DNA of 64,000 bases from Hyphomicrobium nitrativorans NL23 (GTDB taxonomy: Bacteria; Pseudomonadota; Alphaproteobacteria; Rhizobiales; Hyphomicrobiaceae): NCBI RefSeq assembly GCF_000503895.1, contig NC_022997.1:2421821-2485820 (forward strand), in the 5' to 3' direction. Of the stretch, positions 52,505-62,626 are shown in pieces. The position numbers and the translations under genes were made by a program. Numbering within the stretch: position 1 is the stretch's first letter; each line of letters opens with the position of its first letter. The notes under the pieces were generated by a model that searched no databases, was not told where the DNA came from, and saw nothing but the letters and a program-made list of their open reading frames with translations.

Positions 52505-54436
52505 TCACGCGGGGAACGTTTGCGGCGTCGGCGGCGCGCCGTCTACCGCAAGCCCGGTCTCGGGCATGTCGGGATCGAGCGGGCGGCCGAGCGCGGCGAC
52601 CCAGCTCTCCGTCGCCGCGTATGAGCCGTCCTGCCGGAACGCCTCGGTGGGCGCGAACCCCTCCGATTGGCTTATCGCGTGAGCAACGATCCTGCGGAAC
52701 TCGTCCACATCGAAATAGCAGGTGTGGACGAGCTCCTTCCACGACAGATAGCTGGCGACGAGGCCCGCTTTCCGGTCCTCGGATTCCGAGAAGGCGAGCG
52801 TGCTGATCGCGCTGCGGAACTTGGAGACCGACTGCGCCATCATGGCGTTGCTGTGATCGGAGATCTTGTCGCTGACCGCCTCGGGCAGGATGCACGTCAC
52901 CGGATCGAGCCACGAAGGCCCGTAGTCCGCGCCTACGACGACCTCACCGTCGGTATCGTTTCCGAACGACGACCTCTTCACTTCCGCACGCGTCATCCGG
53001 TTGAGCGCCCGGCTCACGTACACGCTGAGGTGCGAGGCGGCATATTGGATGAGCGCCAGCACGCCGAGCGCGAGCAACGCAAACGCCACCGGCACCAGCA
53101 CGATAGGCGTCGCAAGCCGCAGGATGTTGCCGTGTGTGCCGCCGAGCATGTCCTCGTTGACGACCGCGGCCGTGAGTTCGTCGGTCACGACATGGAACAG
53201 AAGTTTGCTATTCAGGATGTAATCGCGCCCGCTTCCGCAAAGCCGCCCGCCGAAGCACACACGGCCATCGCGCTCAAGGAAGCGCTCCTTGAAGCGTTGC
53301 GCACGCTCCGCATTGACGAACTCGGGAAACTTGATTTCGATCTGCCGGCGCTTGGCGCGCATCTCCCGGCGCAACTCCATGCCCCGCCTGCGGGCGTCTT
53401 CTGCCTTGGCCGGTTCGAGCCCGCCACGCTCCGCCTGCTCATCGGCCTCACGGATCCTACGATTGAAGCGGCGAAGCTCGTCGCGCGCCTGGTTGGCGTT
53501 GTTCTGCTCGACACCGACACTGGGGCCGACGAAACGCTGCACGCCATAAACCTTGTCCTGCAAGAAGTCCGAAAGCCCAAGCATGATCTTGGGCGACATC
53601 ACGATCATGAGATAGATCAGCGGCAGCGCCACGATGGACGCCTTCGTCAGCGTACCGGCCGCGAAGTCGTCCTCGAAAAAGTGGAGTTCCGCCTTGGGCA
53701 GATAGCGCAACCCGTGGACGGCCTCGTCGTCCTTGTGGACGAGTGGCAGCCATTTGTCAGCATACGCTGCGCGCGCTTTTCCCGCCGTGCCGCGGCTGTA
53801 GCCGATCAGCTTGCGATGATCGAGGTATCGGAACACGACGTAGTAGAACAAAATCGGCAGCGACATCATCGTGCCGGAGAACAGCAGGCCGGAATAGCCT
53901 TCGGGGCCGACGTCGAAGCCGCCGCTCAAAAGCTCGCCCGCAACGAAGAACAAGAACATCATGAACAGCATGAGCGAGGCGACGAAGATCACCTGCCCGG
54001 TGAGCGAAACGCGCGAAAACAGGAACCGCTCCTTGCGCATGCCCACGAACGGGGTTCCGACCGTCACCCACCGCTTGAGATGCGTGAGAGGTTTCCCCCG
54101 CGCGACGCTTTCGATCAAGGCCGCGGAAATGACGGAGCCGCCATGGCTGTGTCCAACCACGGCGTACGGCTCTTCCTTCTCGTCAAGGCTTCTCAGAAGC
54201 TTCAGAAGTTCGGAGCCGCCCCGCCGCCGGTCGAGTTCGCTGTTGTTGGCGCTCCACGTGAACGGGACGAAATCGAGGCGCCCATCGGCGCTGCCCGTCA
54301 CATACGTCTTGAGATCGCGGGCAAGCGCGCCGTTCTGCTGCCACCACTCAGCGGTTCCCTCCCCGCCGATTTGAAGCGCCTCGGCGGTGCCCCCCGAATG
54401 CGCATAGGTCCCGTGCACGGTGACGACGGTGGCCAC
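52505..54436 (-). CDS. Membrane-anchored alpha/beta hydrolase
   Basis: 643 residues. The N-terminal ~150 form an alpha/beta hydrolase: VVTVHGTYAHSGGTAE (oxyanion-type HG), then nucleophile Ser97 in AVVGHSHGGSVISAALIESV. Four membrane helices follow in two pairs (VSLTGQVIFVASLMLFMMFL; LLFSGTMMSLPILFYYVVFR; TKASIVALPLIYLMIVMSPK; LATPIVLVPVAFALLALGVL), separated by a charged coiled-coil segment (ANQARDELRRFNRRIREADE) and a domain with paired Cys (CFGGRLCGSG). The substrate is unknown, possibly a lipid or ester. The start is GTG 54436 with AGGAGG 5-6 nt upstream. A conserved secreted-protein gene lies 119 nt upstream on the same strand. Confidence 0.82.
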   Translation of the reverse strand: MATVVTVHGTYAHSGGTAEALQIGGEGTAEWWQQNGALARDLKTYVTGSADGRLDFVPFTWSANNSELDRRRGGSELLKLLRSLDEKEEPYAVVGHSHGGSVISAALIESVARGKPLTHLKRWVTVGTPFVGMRKERFLFSRVSLTGQVIFVASLMLFMMFLFFVAGELLSGGFDVGPEGYSGLLFSGTMMSLPILFYYVVFRYLDHRKLIGYSRGTAGKARAAYADKWLPLVHKDDEAVHGLRYLPKAELHFFEDDFAAGTLTKASIVALPLIYLMIVMSPKIMLGLSDFLQDKVYGVQRFVGPSVGVEQNNANQARDELRRFNRRIREADEQAERGGLEPAKAEDARRRGMELRREMRAKRRQIEIKFPEFVNAERAQRFKERFLERDGRVCFGGRLCGSGRDYILNSKLLFHVVTDELTAAVVNEDMLGGTHGNILRLATPIVLVPVAFALLALGVLALIQYAASHLSVYVSRALNRMTRAEVKRSSFGNDTDGEVVVGADYGPSWLDPVTCILPEAVSDKISDHSNAMMAQSVSKFRSAISTLAFSESEDRKAGLVASYLSWKELVHTCYFDVDEFRRIVAHAISQSEGFAPTEAFRQDGSYAATESWVAALGRPLDPDMPETGLAVDGAPPTPQTFPA

Positions 54437-54555
54437 TTCATCCTCCTAGACAGCATACAAACGGAAAGCCCCCGGACAAACGGGCCGTACGGTACAACGG
54501 TGACGGGAGGGAGGCAAAGCCCCGCCGGGCGCGCGGGAGATCGCCCGCCAGAGAG

Positions 54556-55737
54556 CTAAGGCGCGGCGTCGGCCCGGAGCGCCGGCCGGCGCACGGCAAG
54601 CATCAGGTTGGATTCCTTCGGCCGCCATCGGTACCCGATGCCGAAGTCCAGCGGCTCGGTCGGCCCCTTGGCATAGAGGTCCTGCATATCCCGCTGGTAC
54701 GCACGGGGAAAAATCCCGAGCGGCTTCAGATACCGGCCGAACGGCTTGAGACGCCACGTGCCGGCGTCGAAGAAGCGGAGCGGCACGCCGGAGTCGTCCT
54801 GCACGAGCGTCGTCGTATGTTCGAGCAGAAACGTACGGATGTCGGTGAAGTTGTCCGAATGCAACAGATAGGAGGCGCTCTTGACGAGACCGTCCCCCTC
54901 TCCGAGCCCCTTGCAGAAGGTCAGGAACCCGCTCGACTTGAGCCCCCGGTTCGAAAGATCGGTGTTGAAGTAGTAGAGCGTCTGGTCGCGCGCTCCGGCC
55001 ACCGCGCTCGTTTTCGAGAACGTGATCCTGACGCCGGCGCTGTGCCCGTTCTCGATCGGCCCTTGAAGCGCCGTCACCGTACCGTCGGGACGGAGCGATA
55101 CGAGCGTCGTGTTCTTCACCGTCTTTCCGCTCCGCGCGAGAAACGTATAGAGGAGCGGCAGCGTCCCCGTGAGCCGACCGGCGCTGAGTTGCGTCTTCAT
55201 CTTCTTCGTAATGAAGAAGCTGAAGGACAGCACCGAGTTCAGAGAGCCTTGCAGCCCCCTCAGCTCCTGTCCGAGCTGGCGCGGCGTCAGCCCCGCGAGA
55301 TCCGGCACCGGACCGACCGGCTCCAGCCCCGAGAGGACGTACGTGTCCGCACCCTCGAAGAAGGTATCGGCATAAAGGAAATCCGGTCCCGAAAACATGT
55401 AGAAGACGACGGGCCTGCGTTCCTCGACGTAGCGCATCGACCACGCACGGATCTTCCCGAGTTGCCGCTGCTCCAGATCCGTCCACGCGCGGTCGAAATA
55501 TTTCGCGTGCGACTGCCACGCCGCCTGCTGCGAGAGGCTTTCGAGCGGAGAGCCGGCCGATGGCGCAAGGCCGGCCAATACCCGCGCGGTGTCGTTATGG
55601 GAAGCCGCCGTCCCAGCCGGCACCGCGCCTGACAGCATCGCCAGCCCAACAATGCACGCGGCCATACCCTGACCGATCCGCCGCGCCACCCCGCACGCAA
55701 ACTGCACCGGGCGTCCGAAAGAAGCCGATAACGTCAT
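54556..55737 (-). CDS. Conserved secreted protein, unknown function
   Basis: 393 residues with a signal peptide near residues 20-46 (GMAACIVGLAMLSGAVPAGT). The mature protein contains RRPVVFYMFSGPDFLYADTF, GADTYVLSGLEPVGPVPDLA, SVLSFSFFITKKMKTQLSAG, LPLLYTFLARSGKTVKNTTL and DQTLYYFNTDLSNRG. I recall homologues in Hyphomicrobiales and other Proteobacteria, always of unknown function. The repeated aromatic 'FYMFSGPDFLYAD' block looks like a binding pocket. It is probably periplasmic. It lies upstream of the membrane hydrolase on the same strand, so the two may be co-expressed. Confidence 0.8.
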   Translation of the reverse strand: MTLSASFGRPVQFACGVARRIGQGMAACIVGLAMLSGAVPAGTAASHNDTARVLAGLAPSAGSPLESLSQQAAWQSHAKYFDRAWTDLEQRQLGKIRAWSMRYVEERRPVVFYMFSGPDFLYADTFFEGADTYVLSGLEPVGPVPDLAGLTPRQLGQELRGLQGSLNSVLSFSFFITKKMKTQLSAGRLTGTLPLLYTFLARSGKTVKNTTLVSLRPDGTVTALQGPIENGHSAGVRITFSKTSAVAGARDQTLYYFNTDLSNRGLKSSGFLTFCKGLGEGDGLVKSASYLLHSDNFTDIRTFLLEHTTTLVQDDSGVPLRFFDAGTWRLKPFGRYLKPLGIFPRAYQRDMQDLYAKGPTEPLDFGIGYRWRPKESNLMLAVRRPALRADAAP

Positions 55738-56131
55738 TGGTAACGCTCACCGATCGAGGGAGATGGACCGAAGACGCGAGCTTATAAGTCCGAATAGAGA
55801 TCAACAAGCCGCGAGCCCTGCCGAAGAAGTTGCATACGAAATCTATGTCGCCCGAAACAGTCTGCCGCGCCGCCATCCCTGCCGTCCGGTGTGGGAACCG
55901 CCCAACCCACGCGCGAGCACCGCGGACGCCCGTTCGAATGTTCGAAAATTTGGGCGCCCTCCGCCAAGCAATTGAAACACGGACGATTTTTTTCAAAATG
56001 CAGACGGGCACGATCAGCATCCGCACTGTCCGTAATTAAACGAACTTTAATCGCTGTTCTTTACCTTTCTGCCCTGAATAGCCGCGCTAGCAGCGGCCTT
56101 CCAAGTTTGCCCCGGGAATGGAGACGATCAA
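55738..56131. other. Intergenic region before the chemoreceptor gene
   Basis: No gene is supported across 394 bp. It is richer in A+T than its surroundings in 55975-56075, including GATTTTTTTCAAAATG and AATTAAACGAACTTTAATC, likely promoter territory. A short inverted repeat GTTCGAA-TG-TTCGAA is at about 55934-55948. Confidence 0.5.
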
Positions 56132-57508
56132 GTGTTTGCAATGCGCCGCTCTGACGAAGCACCCCCTCAATCTGCTGGCCAACCGGCCGCGCATACGGCC
56201 GCACACGAGCAGCAGCTCGTCGATGCGCTCGAAGCGCTGATCCGCAGCAAGCTTGAGCAAAACGTTCCGGTCCCGGGCAACGTGGGCGCAGCGCTCGATC
56301 GCCTGGTCGACCTCGTCAAGACCGCCAACACCAACCAGGTCAAGCTGGCGTCCAGCCTCGGCCGGGAAGCGTCCGAAGCCGCCATCAACATCGGCTGGCT
56401 GTCGCATGATTTCAGCGAGGTCGCCCAGTCGACCGTCTCGATTTCGAGCGCTGTCGAAGAGATGGCCACCTCCATCGCCGAGCTTTCGACCGTCTCGGCC
56501 GAAAGCGCGATGCAGACGGAGAACGCGCGCGACACCATGCGGAGCTGCATCAACGACAGCCGCGCCGCAATCGAGGCCATGAGCAACATCCAGGCGCAGT
56601 CGAGCAAGATCGGCGAGCAGGTTTCCGTGCTTCAGAGCGCCGTCGACCAGATCGGCGAGATGGCAACCTCCATCGACTCGATCGCACGCCAGACCAATCT
56701 CCTCGCCCTCAACGCCACCATCGAAGCCGCCCGCGCAGGTGAAGCGGGCCGCGGCTTTGCCGTCGTCGCCGCCGAGGTCAAGACGCTGTCCGTCGAGACC
56801 GGCAAGGCCACGCAGGAGATCCGCTCGCGCGTCGAAGCGCTCACCCGCGAGATGCGCGAAATCGCCCACGCCGTGACCGACAGCCTGAAATCGGTCACCT
56901 CCGGCAGCGCCGTCGTCACGCAGGTCGGCACCATCATCGAGAGCATGGGCGACGAGGTCGCCGAAGTGGCCGACCGCATCCGCGGCCTCTCCAATGTGCT
57001 CGAACAGCAGCGCGCCGCCACCACCGAGATCACGCAGAACGTCGTCCGCATTTCCGAGAAGGCCGTGAAGAGCAAGGACGAGGTGCAGAAGATCGGCGAA
57101 CGCCTCGACGGCTGTGACGTCATCCTGCGCCGCGCCTTCGAGAACGTCGAGCTTCCAATCCGCCATCCGGCTCTCATCCGTACGGGCTCCGAAGTGCTCG
57201 CATGGAAGCGCCAGCTTGCCCAGATCCTGCTCGGGGCCATCCCCGCGCCGTCCACGTCCCCGCAGCTTGCTCAGGGCAACGTCATTGCAGAGGCCGAAAC
57301 CGTCGCCCGCGCCTCCGGCAGCTCGATGCTCGCCGCAGAACTCGCTTCCGCGCTCTCCGACGTCCAGTCGCAGGGCACGAAGATGATCGACGAGGTTCGC
57401 AATCAGAATTGGGGCAACGCAACGCCCGCTTACATCGCCTGCGACGAGGCCATCGCCAAAGTGCACACCACGCTCGCCAAGCTGCTCGACAGGGCCGCTT
57501 CGGCGTAG
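56132..57508 (+). CDS. Soluble methyl-accepting chemotaxis protein
   Basis: 458 residues with no membrane helix and no HAMP domain, so a cytoplasmic chemoreceptor. A ~90-residue N-terminal helical region precedes the signalling hairpin; the tip is [20 protein letters not shown] followed by [20 protein letters not shown], the CheA/CheW-binding motif. A C-terminal ~120-residue helical domain has a Trp-containing [15 protein letters not shown] stretch and [19 protein letters not shown], reminiscent of a zinc-binding CZB domain but lacking its clear His/Cys set. The GTG start at 56132 has GGAG 8 nt upstream; an ATG at 56141 is an alternative. The stimulus is unknown. Confidence 0.9.
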   Translation: MFAMRRSDEAPPQSAGQPAAHTAAHEQQLVDALEALIRSKLEQNVPVPGNVGAALDRLVDLVKTANTNQVKLASSLGREASEAAINIGWLSHDFSEVAQSTVSISSAVEEMATSIAELSTVSAESAMQTENARDTMRSCINDSRAAIEAMSNIQAQSSKIGEQVSVLQSAVDQIGEMATSIDSIARQTNLLALNATIEAARAGEAGRGFAVVAAEVKTLSVETGKATQEIRSRVEALTREMREIAHAVTDSLKSVTSGSAVVTQVGTIIESMGDEVAEVADRIRGLSNVLEQQRAATTEITQNVVRISEKAVKSKDEVQKIGERLDGCDVILRRAFENVELPIRHPALIRTGSEVLAWKRQLAQILLGAIPAPSTSPQLAQGNVIAEAETVARASGSSMLAAELASALSDVQSQGTKMIDEVRNQNWGNATPAYIACDEAIAKVHTTLAKLLDRAASA

Positions 57509-57535
57509 CGTTTCAAACGCGAACACGAGACATCG

Positions 57536-57570
57536 AAAGGCGGCCGGTCCGAGGATCGGCTGCCTTTTTC
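57536..57570 (+). terminator. Terminator of the chemoreceptor gene
   Basis: AAAGGCGGCCG (57536-57546) pairs with CGGCTGCCTTT (57557-57567) with one wobble, followed by a T-run. It starts 28 nt after the stop. Confidence 0.85.
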
Positions 57571-57654
57571 CATTCCGGCTCGCTCAAGGCGATACATCGG
57601 AACGAAACCCGCAGCCAGGTTCCGGTGTTTCTCGTACGAGCCCGGGAGATCGCC

Positions 57655-57849
57655 ATGCACAACGAAACGTTCAATCTGTCGCTCCGCCGCTTCCTCAAGG
57701 AGGTCGGCGTTTCCTCGCAACAGGAAATCGAGCGCATCGTCCGCGAGCGGGGGCTCAAAGGCCCCGGCTCGCTAAAGGTCAAAATGGTCCTGACCGCAGA
57801 GAACACGGATCTCCGCCACGAGGTGGCGGGCGAAATCGACCTCGTCTGA
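57655..57849 (+). CDS. Small DUF6494-type protein
   Basis: 64 residues: MHNETFNLSLRRFLKEVGVS, SQQEIERIVRERGLKGPGSL, then KVKMVLTAENTDLRHEVAGE and IDLV. It is a short, conserved, soluble protein family of unknown function that I associate with DUF6494. GGAG lies 7 nt before the ATG at 57655. It stands alone between the chemoreceptor terminator and convergent alaS, with only 17 nt between the two stops. The conserved acidic C-terminus and helix-strand pattern suggest a small DNA- or protein-binding fold, which is not tested. Confidence 0.8.
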   Translation: MHNETFNLSLRRFLKEVGVSSQQEIERIVRERGLKGPGSLKVKMVLTAENTDLRHEVAGEIDLV

Positions 57850-57866
57850 CGGCCGCGGAGGTGCGG

Positions 57867-60596
57867 TTATGCGCCCGCGCCGATGCGGGCTTCGATGGCT
57901 GCCAGCGCCTCGTCGGCCTTGCTTCCGTCGGGCCCGCCGGCTTGCGCCATGTCGGGCCGTCCGCCGCCGCCCTTGCCGCCGGCCGCTTCCGAGCCCACGC
58001 GCACGAGGTCGACAGCATTGATCTCTTTCGCGAGATCGTTGGTGACAGCCACGACGATACCGAGCTTGCCGTCGGCAGAATTGTTGGCAATCGCCACGAT
58101 GCCTGACCCCACCTTGGCGCGGCCGTCGTCCGCCATCGCCTTGAGGTCTTTCATCTCGACGCCCGCAACGGACAGCCTGAGGAACTTCCGGCCGCCGATC
58201 TCGGTGATCCCGGCACCGGCATCGGCGTTGCCGCCTCCGCTCCCCCCGCCAAGCGCAATCTGCCGCTTGGCATCGGCAAGCTGCCGTTCCAGCGTCTTGC
58301 GCTCTTCGACAAGCGCGCGGAGCCGCTCGATGACGTCGTCGGGCCGCGTCTTGAGCACGGCCGCCGCGTCCTTGAGGCGCTGATCGGCGTCCGCCAGATA
58401 CGCGCGCGCGCCCTCGCCCGTCAGCGCCTCGATGCGCCGCACGCCCGCCGCGCTCGCGCTTTCCGCGATCACCTTCACAAGCCCGATGTCGCCCGTGCGA
58501 CGCACGTGCGTGCCGCCGCACAACTCCACCGACCACGCCTTATTCGAGCCGGGCTCGCCCTTTGCCCGCTCGCCGCCGGCAAGACGGCCCATCGAAACGA
58601 CACGCACCTCGTCGCCGTACTTCTCGCCGAACAGCGCCATCGCCCCCGACGCCTTCGCGTCTTCGAGCGCCATCAGCCGCGTTTCGACGGGTTCGTTTTC
58701 CAGCACCACCGCGTTGGCCAGCCGCTCGACTTCCGCAATCTCGTCGGCCGTCATCGCCTTCTGATGCACGAAGTCGAAACGCAAACGGTCTGGCGCAACA
58801 AGCGACCCCTTCTGCGCAACATGCGTGCCGAGCACCTGCCGCAGCGCCTCGTGAATGAGATGCGTCGCAGAATGATGGCTGCGCGTTGCCGCCCGGCGCG
58901 CGTGATCGACTTCGAGTTCAACCGCGTCGCCCGGCTTGAAGGTGCCCTTCTCCACGCGCCCGACATGCACGAAAAGATCGCCGAGCTTCTTTTGCGTGTC
59001 GGTCACGCGGAACAGGACGCCCTTGGCGCCGCGGATCACGCCCCGGTCTCCGACCTGACCGCCGCTCTCGCCATAGAACGGCGTCTGGTTGACGACGATC
59101 GCGCCCTCGTCCCCCACCTTCAGCGTCTTCACCGGCTTGCCGCCGCTGACGAGCGCGCGGATCTCGCCCTCTGCAATTTCCGTGTCGTAGCCGAGAAACT
59201 CAGTCGCCCCTGTCGCGTCCTTGATTTCGAACCAGATCTCTTCGGTCGCGGCTTCCCCGGACCCCTTCCAGGCCCGGCGCGCTTCCTCCTTCTGTTTCGC
59301 CATCGCGGCATCGAAGGCAGCCGTGTCGACGCCGATCCCGCGCGCGCGGAGCGCATCCTCCGTGAGATCGAGCGGGAAACCGTATGTATCGTAAAGGCGG
59401 AACGCCACATCGCCCGGAAACACGTCGCCCGCCTTGAGCGTTTCGGAGGCTTCGCCAAGCAGCTTGAGCCCATTGCCGAGCGTCTTCTTGAAGCGCGTCT
59501 CTTCGAGCTTGAGCGTTTCCGTGATCAGCGCTTCGGCGCGGCCAAGCTCGGGATAAGCGGTCCCCATCTCGCGCACGAGCGACGGCACGAGCCGGTACAT
59601 CAGAGGATCGTTGCAGCCGAGCTGATGCGCATAGCGCATCGCGCGGCGCATGATGCGGCGGAGCACGTACCCGCGCCCTTCGTTGGACGGCAGCACGCCG
59701 TCCGCGATTAGGAAGCTCGTCGCGCGCAAGTGATCGGCGATCACACGCCGGGCAGGCTTCACGTCTACGCCCTCGGGCGCATCCGGCGCGCCCAGCTTGC
59801 GGCACTCGTCCGTGATCGACGCAATCAGGTGGCGGAAGAGATCGATCTCGTAGTTGTCGTGCGTGCCCTGCAGCACCGCCGCGATACGTTCGAGGCCCAT
59901 GCCGGTATCGACAGACGCCTTCGGCAGGTCGACACGCTCGCCCGACGCGAGCTGCTCGTACTGCATGAACACGAGGTTCCAGATCTCGATGAAGCGGTCG
60001 CCGTCCGCATCCGCCGAGCCGGGCGGCCCGCCTGGAATGCCCTTCTTCCCGTCCGGATCGTGATCGTAAAAAATTTCGGTGCAGGGCCCGCATGGACCCG
60101 TGTCGCCCATCTGCCAGAAGTTGTCCTTCGTTGCGATGCGGATCAGCTTGTCGTCGCCGAAGCCGGTGAGCTTCTTCCAGATCGCGTGCGCCTCGTCGTC
60201 CTCATGATAGACGGTGACGGAGAGCCGCGCCGGGTCGATGCCGAATTCCTTGGTGATCAACCGCCACGAAAGCTCGATCGCGCGCTCCTTGAAGTAGTCG
60301 CCGAACGAGAAGTTGCCGAGCATCTCGAAGAACGTGTGGTGGCGCGCCGTATAGCCGACGTTGTCGAGGTCGTTATGCTTGCCGCCCGCCCGCACGCACT
60401 TCTGTGACGAGGCCGCGCGCACATAGGGCCGCGTCTCCTGGCCGGTGAAGACGTTCTTGAACTGCACCATGCCCGCGTTCGTGAACATCAGCGACGGGTC
60501 GTTGCGGGGCACGAGCGGCGAAGACGGCACGACCTCGTGCCCCTCCGCCCGGAAGTAGTCCAGGAACGCCCGTCTGATCTCGTTGACGCCAGTCAT
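57867..60596 (-). CDS. alaS: Alanine--tRNA ligase
   Basis: 909 residues, a full-length class II AlaRS. Catalytic domain: [40 protein letters not shown] (motif 2 region), [20 protein letters not shown] and [20 protein letters not shown]. tRNA-recognition helices follow; the editing domain has [12 protein letters not shown] (zinc-binding His) and VELCGGTHV (Cys, His); the C-terminal coiled coil and C-Ala domain run through [20 protein letters not shown]-like sequence and a Gly-rich tail. It charges tRNA-Ala and clears Ser/Gly errors. The ATG at 60596 is the family start. It lies downstream of recA, a common alphaproteobacterial order. Confidence 0.97.
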   Translation of the reverse strand: MTGVNEIRRAFLDYFRAEGHEVVPSSPLVPRNDPSLMFTNAGMVQFKNVFTGQETRPYVRAASSQKCVRAGGKHNDLDNVGYTARHHTFFEMLGNFSFGDYFKERAIELSWRLITKEFGIDPARLSVTVYHEDDEAHAIWKKLTGFGDDKLIRIATKDNFWQMGDTGPCGPCTEIFYDHDPDGKKGIPGGPPGSADADGDRFIEIWNLVFMQYEQLASGERVDLPKASVDTGMGLERIAAVLQGTHDNYEIDLFRHLIASITDECRKLGAPDAPEGVDVKPARRVIADHLRATSFLIADGVLPSNEGRGYVLRRIMRRAMRYAHQLGCNDPLMYRLVPSLVREMGTAYPELGRAEALITETLKLEETRFKKTLGNGLKLLGEASETLKAGDVFPGDVAFRLYDTYGFPLDLTEDALRARGIGVDTAAFDAAMAKQKEEARRAWKGSGEAATEEIWFEIKDATGATEFLGYDTEIAEGEIRALVSGGKPVKTLKVGDEGAIVVNQTPFYGESGGQVGDRGVIRGAKGVLFRVTDTQKKLGDLFVHVGRVEKGTFKPGDAVELEVDHARRAATRSHHSATHLIHEALRQVLGTHVAQKGSLVAPDRLRFDFVHQKAMTADEIAEVERLANAVVLENEPVETRLMALEDAKASGAMALFGEKYGDEVRVVSMGRLAGGERAKGEPGSNKAWSVELCGGTHVRRTGDIGLVKVIAESASAAGVRRIEALTGEGARAYLADADQRLKDAAAVLKTRPDDVIERLRALVEERKTLERQLADAKRQIALGGGSGGGNADAGAGITEIGGRKFLRLSVAGVEMKDLKAMADDGRAKVGSGIVAIANNSADGKLGIVVAVTNDLAKEINAVDLVRVGSEAAGGKGGGGRPDMAQAGGPDGSKADEALAAIEARIGAGA

Positions 60597-60919
60597 CTGA
60601 TGCTCTCGATGTGTCCCGCCCGGCCGGACGATCGTGCCGCCGAAGGTTCTCTCGGCGCGCCGGGATACGGGGAAATATGCTGCCAGAGGCCGCTTTTAGC
60701 GACCCGTTCCGGCACTGTCCACAAAGGCCGGGCCCTGTCCAGAACAGAAGACGCGCGGAACGGACAAGAGCACCGGAACGGACGAAAGCGCCCGGACGGA
60801 TCATGCCGTCCCGGCGCTTCCCCAAAACCTCGCAACACTCGCAGCTCCGCCCACCCGCCGCACCAGGAGACCAGCCGCCAGCCATAAAGCCGTACGGTCC
60901 CAGGGCAAGAGCCGAGCCT
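60597..60919. other. recA-alaS intergenic region
   Basis: No gene is supported. A short imperfect tandem motif (CCGGAACGGAC followed by RARAGC) occurs at about 60772-60800. It presumably contains the recA 3' end and the alaS promoter. Confidence 0.5.
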
Positions 60920-62077
60920 TCAGCGCTTTGCGGCGCGGGCTCCTTTCTTCGCGGAGCCGTCGTCCGGCGTATCCGTATCGGGCAGCACGCCATCCTCGTC
61001 CGGCTCCTCACCGTCCGCATTCGCACCCGTATCGGGTTCCGTCAGCATCTTGTCGACGATCAGGCCCGCATTCGCCCGGATCGCCGTCTCGATAGCAGCC
61101 GCGATCTTCGGGTTCTCCTTGAGGAACAGTTTGGTGTTTTCCCGGCCTTGCCCGATGCGCTGGCCATCGTAGGCGTACCAGGCACCCGACTTCTCGACGA
61201 TGTTCGCCTTGACGCCGAGGTCGACCAACTCGCCGGTCTTCGAGATGCCCTCGCCGTACATGATGTCGAACTCGACCTGCTTGAAGGGCGGCGCCACCTT
61301 GTTCTTGACCACCTTGACGCGCGTCTGGTTGCCGACCGTCTCCTCGCGCTCCTTGATCTGCCCGATGCGGCGGATGTCGAGGCGCACCGACGAATAGAAC
61401 TTGAGCGCGTTGCCGCCTGTCGTCGTCTCCGGATTGCCGAACATCACGCCGATCTTCATGCGGATCTGGTTGATGAAGATCACCATCGTGCCCGATTTGT
61501 TGATCGAGGCTGTGAGCTTGCGCAGCGCCTTGCTCATCAGGCGCGCCTGCATGCCCGGCTGCAGATCCGTCATCTCGCCATTAAGCTCGGCCTCCGGTGT
61601 CAGCGCGGCCACGCTGTCCACGACGAGCACGTCGATGGCGCCCGAGCGCACGAGGGTGTCTGCGATCTCCAGGGCCTGCTCGCCGGTGTCCGGCTGCGAA
61701 ATAAGAAGATCCTCGATCTTGACCCCAAGCTTCCGGGCGTACCCGGGATCGAGCGCGTGCTCCGCATCGATAAAGGCGCAGATTCCACCCTTCTTCTGGG
61801 CTTCTGCGATCACCTGAAGCGTCAGCGTGGTCTTTCCGGAAGACTCGGGCCCGTAAATCTCGACGACGCGGCCCTTGGGAAGCCCGCCGATACCCAGCGC
61901 AATATCGAGCCCCAGCGACCCGGTCGACACCGCCTCGATATCGATCTTGTCGGCGGCCCCCAGACGCATGATGGAGCCCTTGCCGTGAAGCTTGTCGATC
62001 TGCGCTAACGCGGCAGCGAGTGCCTGTGACTTGTCCATCTCTCCCCCTTCGACGACACGCAACTGCGGCTTGGTCAT
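60920..62077 (-). CDS. recA: Recombinase RecA
   Basis: 385 residues. Walker [10 protein letters not shown] (about residues 76-84), [20 protein letters not shown], Walker [32 protein letters not shown], loop L2 [20 protein letters not shown], and a C-terminal acidic tail ([18 protein letters not shown]) ending basic. It forms the strand-exchange filament and triggers LexA self-cleavage. The ATG at 62077 has AAGG 7 nt upstream; a shorter [11 protein letters not shown] start lies 39 nt downstream. A near-consensus LexA box lies 54 nt upstream. Confidence 0.98.
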   Translation of the reverse strand: MTKPQLRVVEGGEMDKSQALAAALAQIDKLHGKGSIMRLGAADKIDIEAVSTGSLGLDIALGIGGLPKGRVVEIYGPESSGKTTLTLQVIAEAQKKGGICAFIDAEHALDPGYARKLGVKIEDLLISQPDTGEQALEIADTLVRSGAIDVLVVDSVAALTPEAELNGEMTDLQPGMQARLMSKALRKLTASINKSGTMVIFINQIRMKIGVMFGNPETTTGGNALKFYSSVRLDIRRIGQIKEREETVGNQTRVKVVKNKVAPPFKQVEFDIMYGEGISKTGELVDLGVKANIVEKSGAWYAYDGQRIGQGRENTKLFLKENPKIAAAIETAIRANAGLIVDKMLTEPDTGANADGEEPDEDGVLPDTDTPDDGSAKKGARAAKR

Positions 62078-62131
62078 GTGGCACCTTATGGCATGTTAAG
62101 GATTGTCCGGCGACTCGGCGTTGGATTCTAT

Positions 62132-62146
62132 GTACATGTTTTGTTC
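62132..62146 (-). promoter_or_regulatory. Near-consensus LexA box upstream of recA
   Basis: GTACATGTTTTGTTC reads GTAC-N7-GTTC, one base off GTTC-N7-GTTC (on the recA strand GAAC-N7-GTAC). Its position, 54 nt before the recA ATG, is right for SOS control. It compares with the exact box at imuA. Confidence 0.6.
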
Positions 62147-62240
62147 TGTTTCGTCTACAGCTCGAACGAATTCATTAACAGCCTGTTAATTGCGGTCTGC
62201 CATGATGGCGGTCTGAGTCCTCTCACAGAGCCGCCGCTTC

Positions 62241-62534
62241 ATGCTTCCCGTCTACGCCATCGCCAGCCGAGGCTTGGCCGCCCAGCTCAAGAAGCTGGAG
62301 GGGTCCGCGATGGTGGTCGCGGTCGAGGGGATCAAGCACGTCCCGAAAGCGCCGCCCTCCGTCGAGGTCGGACGCGGCGTCCGCATCGGCGCGCTGCCCG
62401 TGGGCAACCCCGTCGAAGGCCTCGTCTCCATGAAGGAAGCCGAACACGCCTATCGCGCCAACGCGGCCGTGTTCTCGACGGCGAACGACATGTTCGACAG
62501 CCTGCTCGACGCCGTCGGCGGCAAGAAGGACTGA
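62241..62534 (+). CDS. Small protein with flagellar rod (FlgB/FlgC) C-terminal similarity
   Basis: 97 residues. The C-terminal ~40, GNPVEGLVSMKEAEHAYRAN then AAVFSTANDMFDSLLDAVG, follow the C-terminal helix of FlgB/FlgC/FlgG rod proteins, where 'NPVEEMVxMIEAQRAYEANxxxxxTADEMLxxLLD' is usual. The N-terminal half (YAIASRGLAAQLKKLEGSAM, then RGVRIGALPVG) does not match a complete rod protein. No flagellar genes are adjacent. It is divergent from recA. It may be a stand-alone truncated rod-like protein conserved in the lineage; function unknown. No strong ribosome-binding site precedes the ATG. Confidence 0.7.
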   Translation: MLPVYAIASRGLAAQLKKLEGSAMVVAVEGIKHVPKAPPSVEVGRGVRIGALPVGNPVEGLVSMKEAEHAYRANAAVFSTANDMFDSLLDAVGGKKD

Positions 62535-62567
62535 CCCGGCTTAAAAACCGCCGCGCATAACACGAAC

Positions 62568-62594
62568 GCGGGGCTCGCCATTTGGCTGCCCCGC
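62568..62594. terminator. Hairpin between convergent genes
   Basis: GCGGGGC at 62568-62574 pairs with GCCCCGC at 62588-62594, with an inner GCC-ATTT-GGC. There is no T-run, so termination strength is uncertain. It lies between the FlgC-like gene and the DksA-type gene. Confidence 0.4.
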
Positions 62595-62626
62595 GCACTT
62601 GAACCGCAATCCTGAAAAGCCGGAAA

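Noticed and set aside
62131-62160. Alternative LexA box readings around GTTCTGTTTCGTCT upstream of recA
   Set aside because: The second half does not give GTTC at N7; the GTAC-N7-GTTC reading is closer to consensus.
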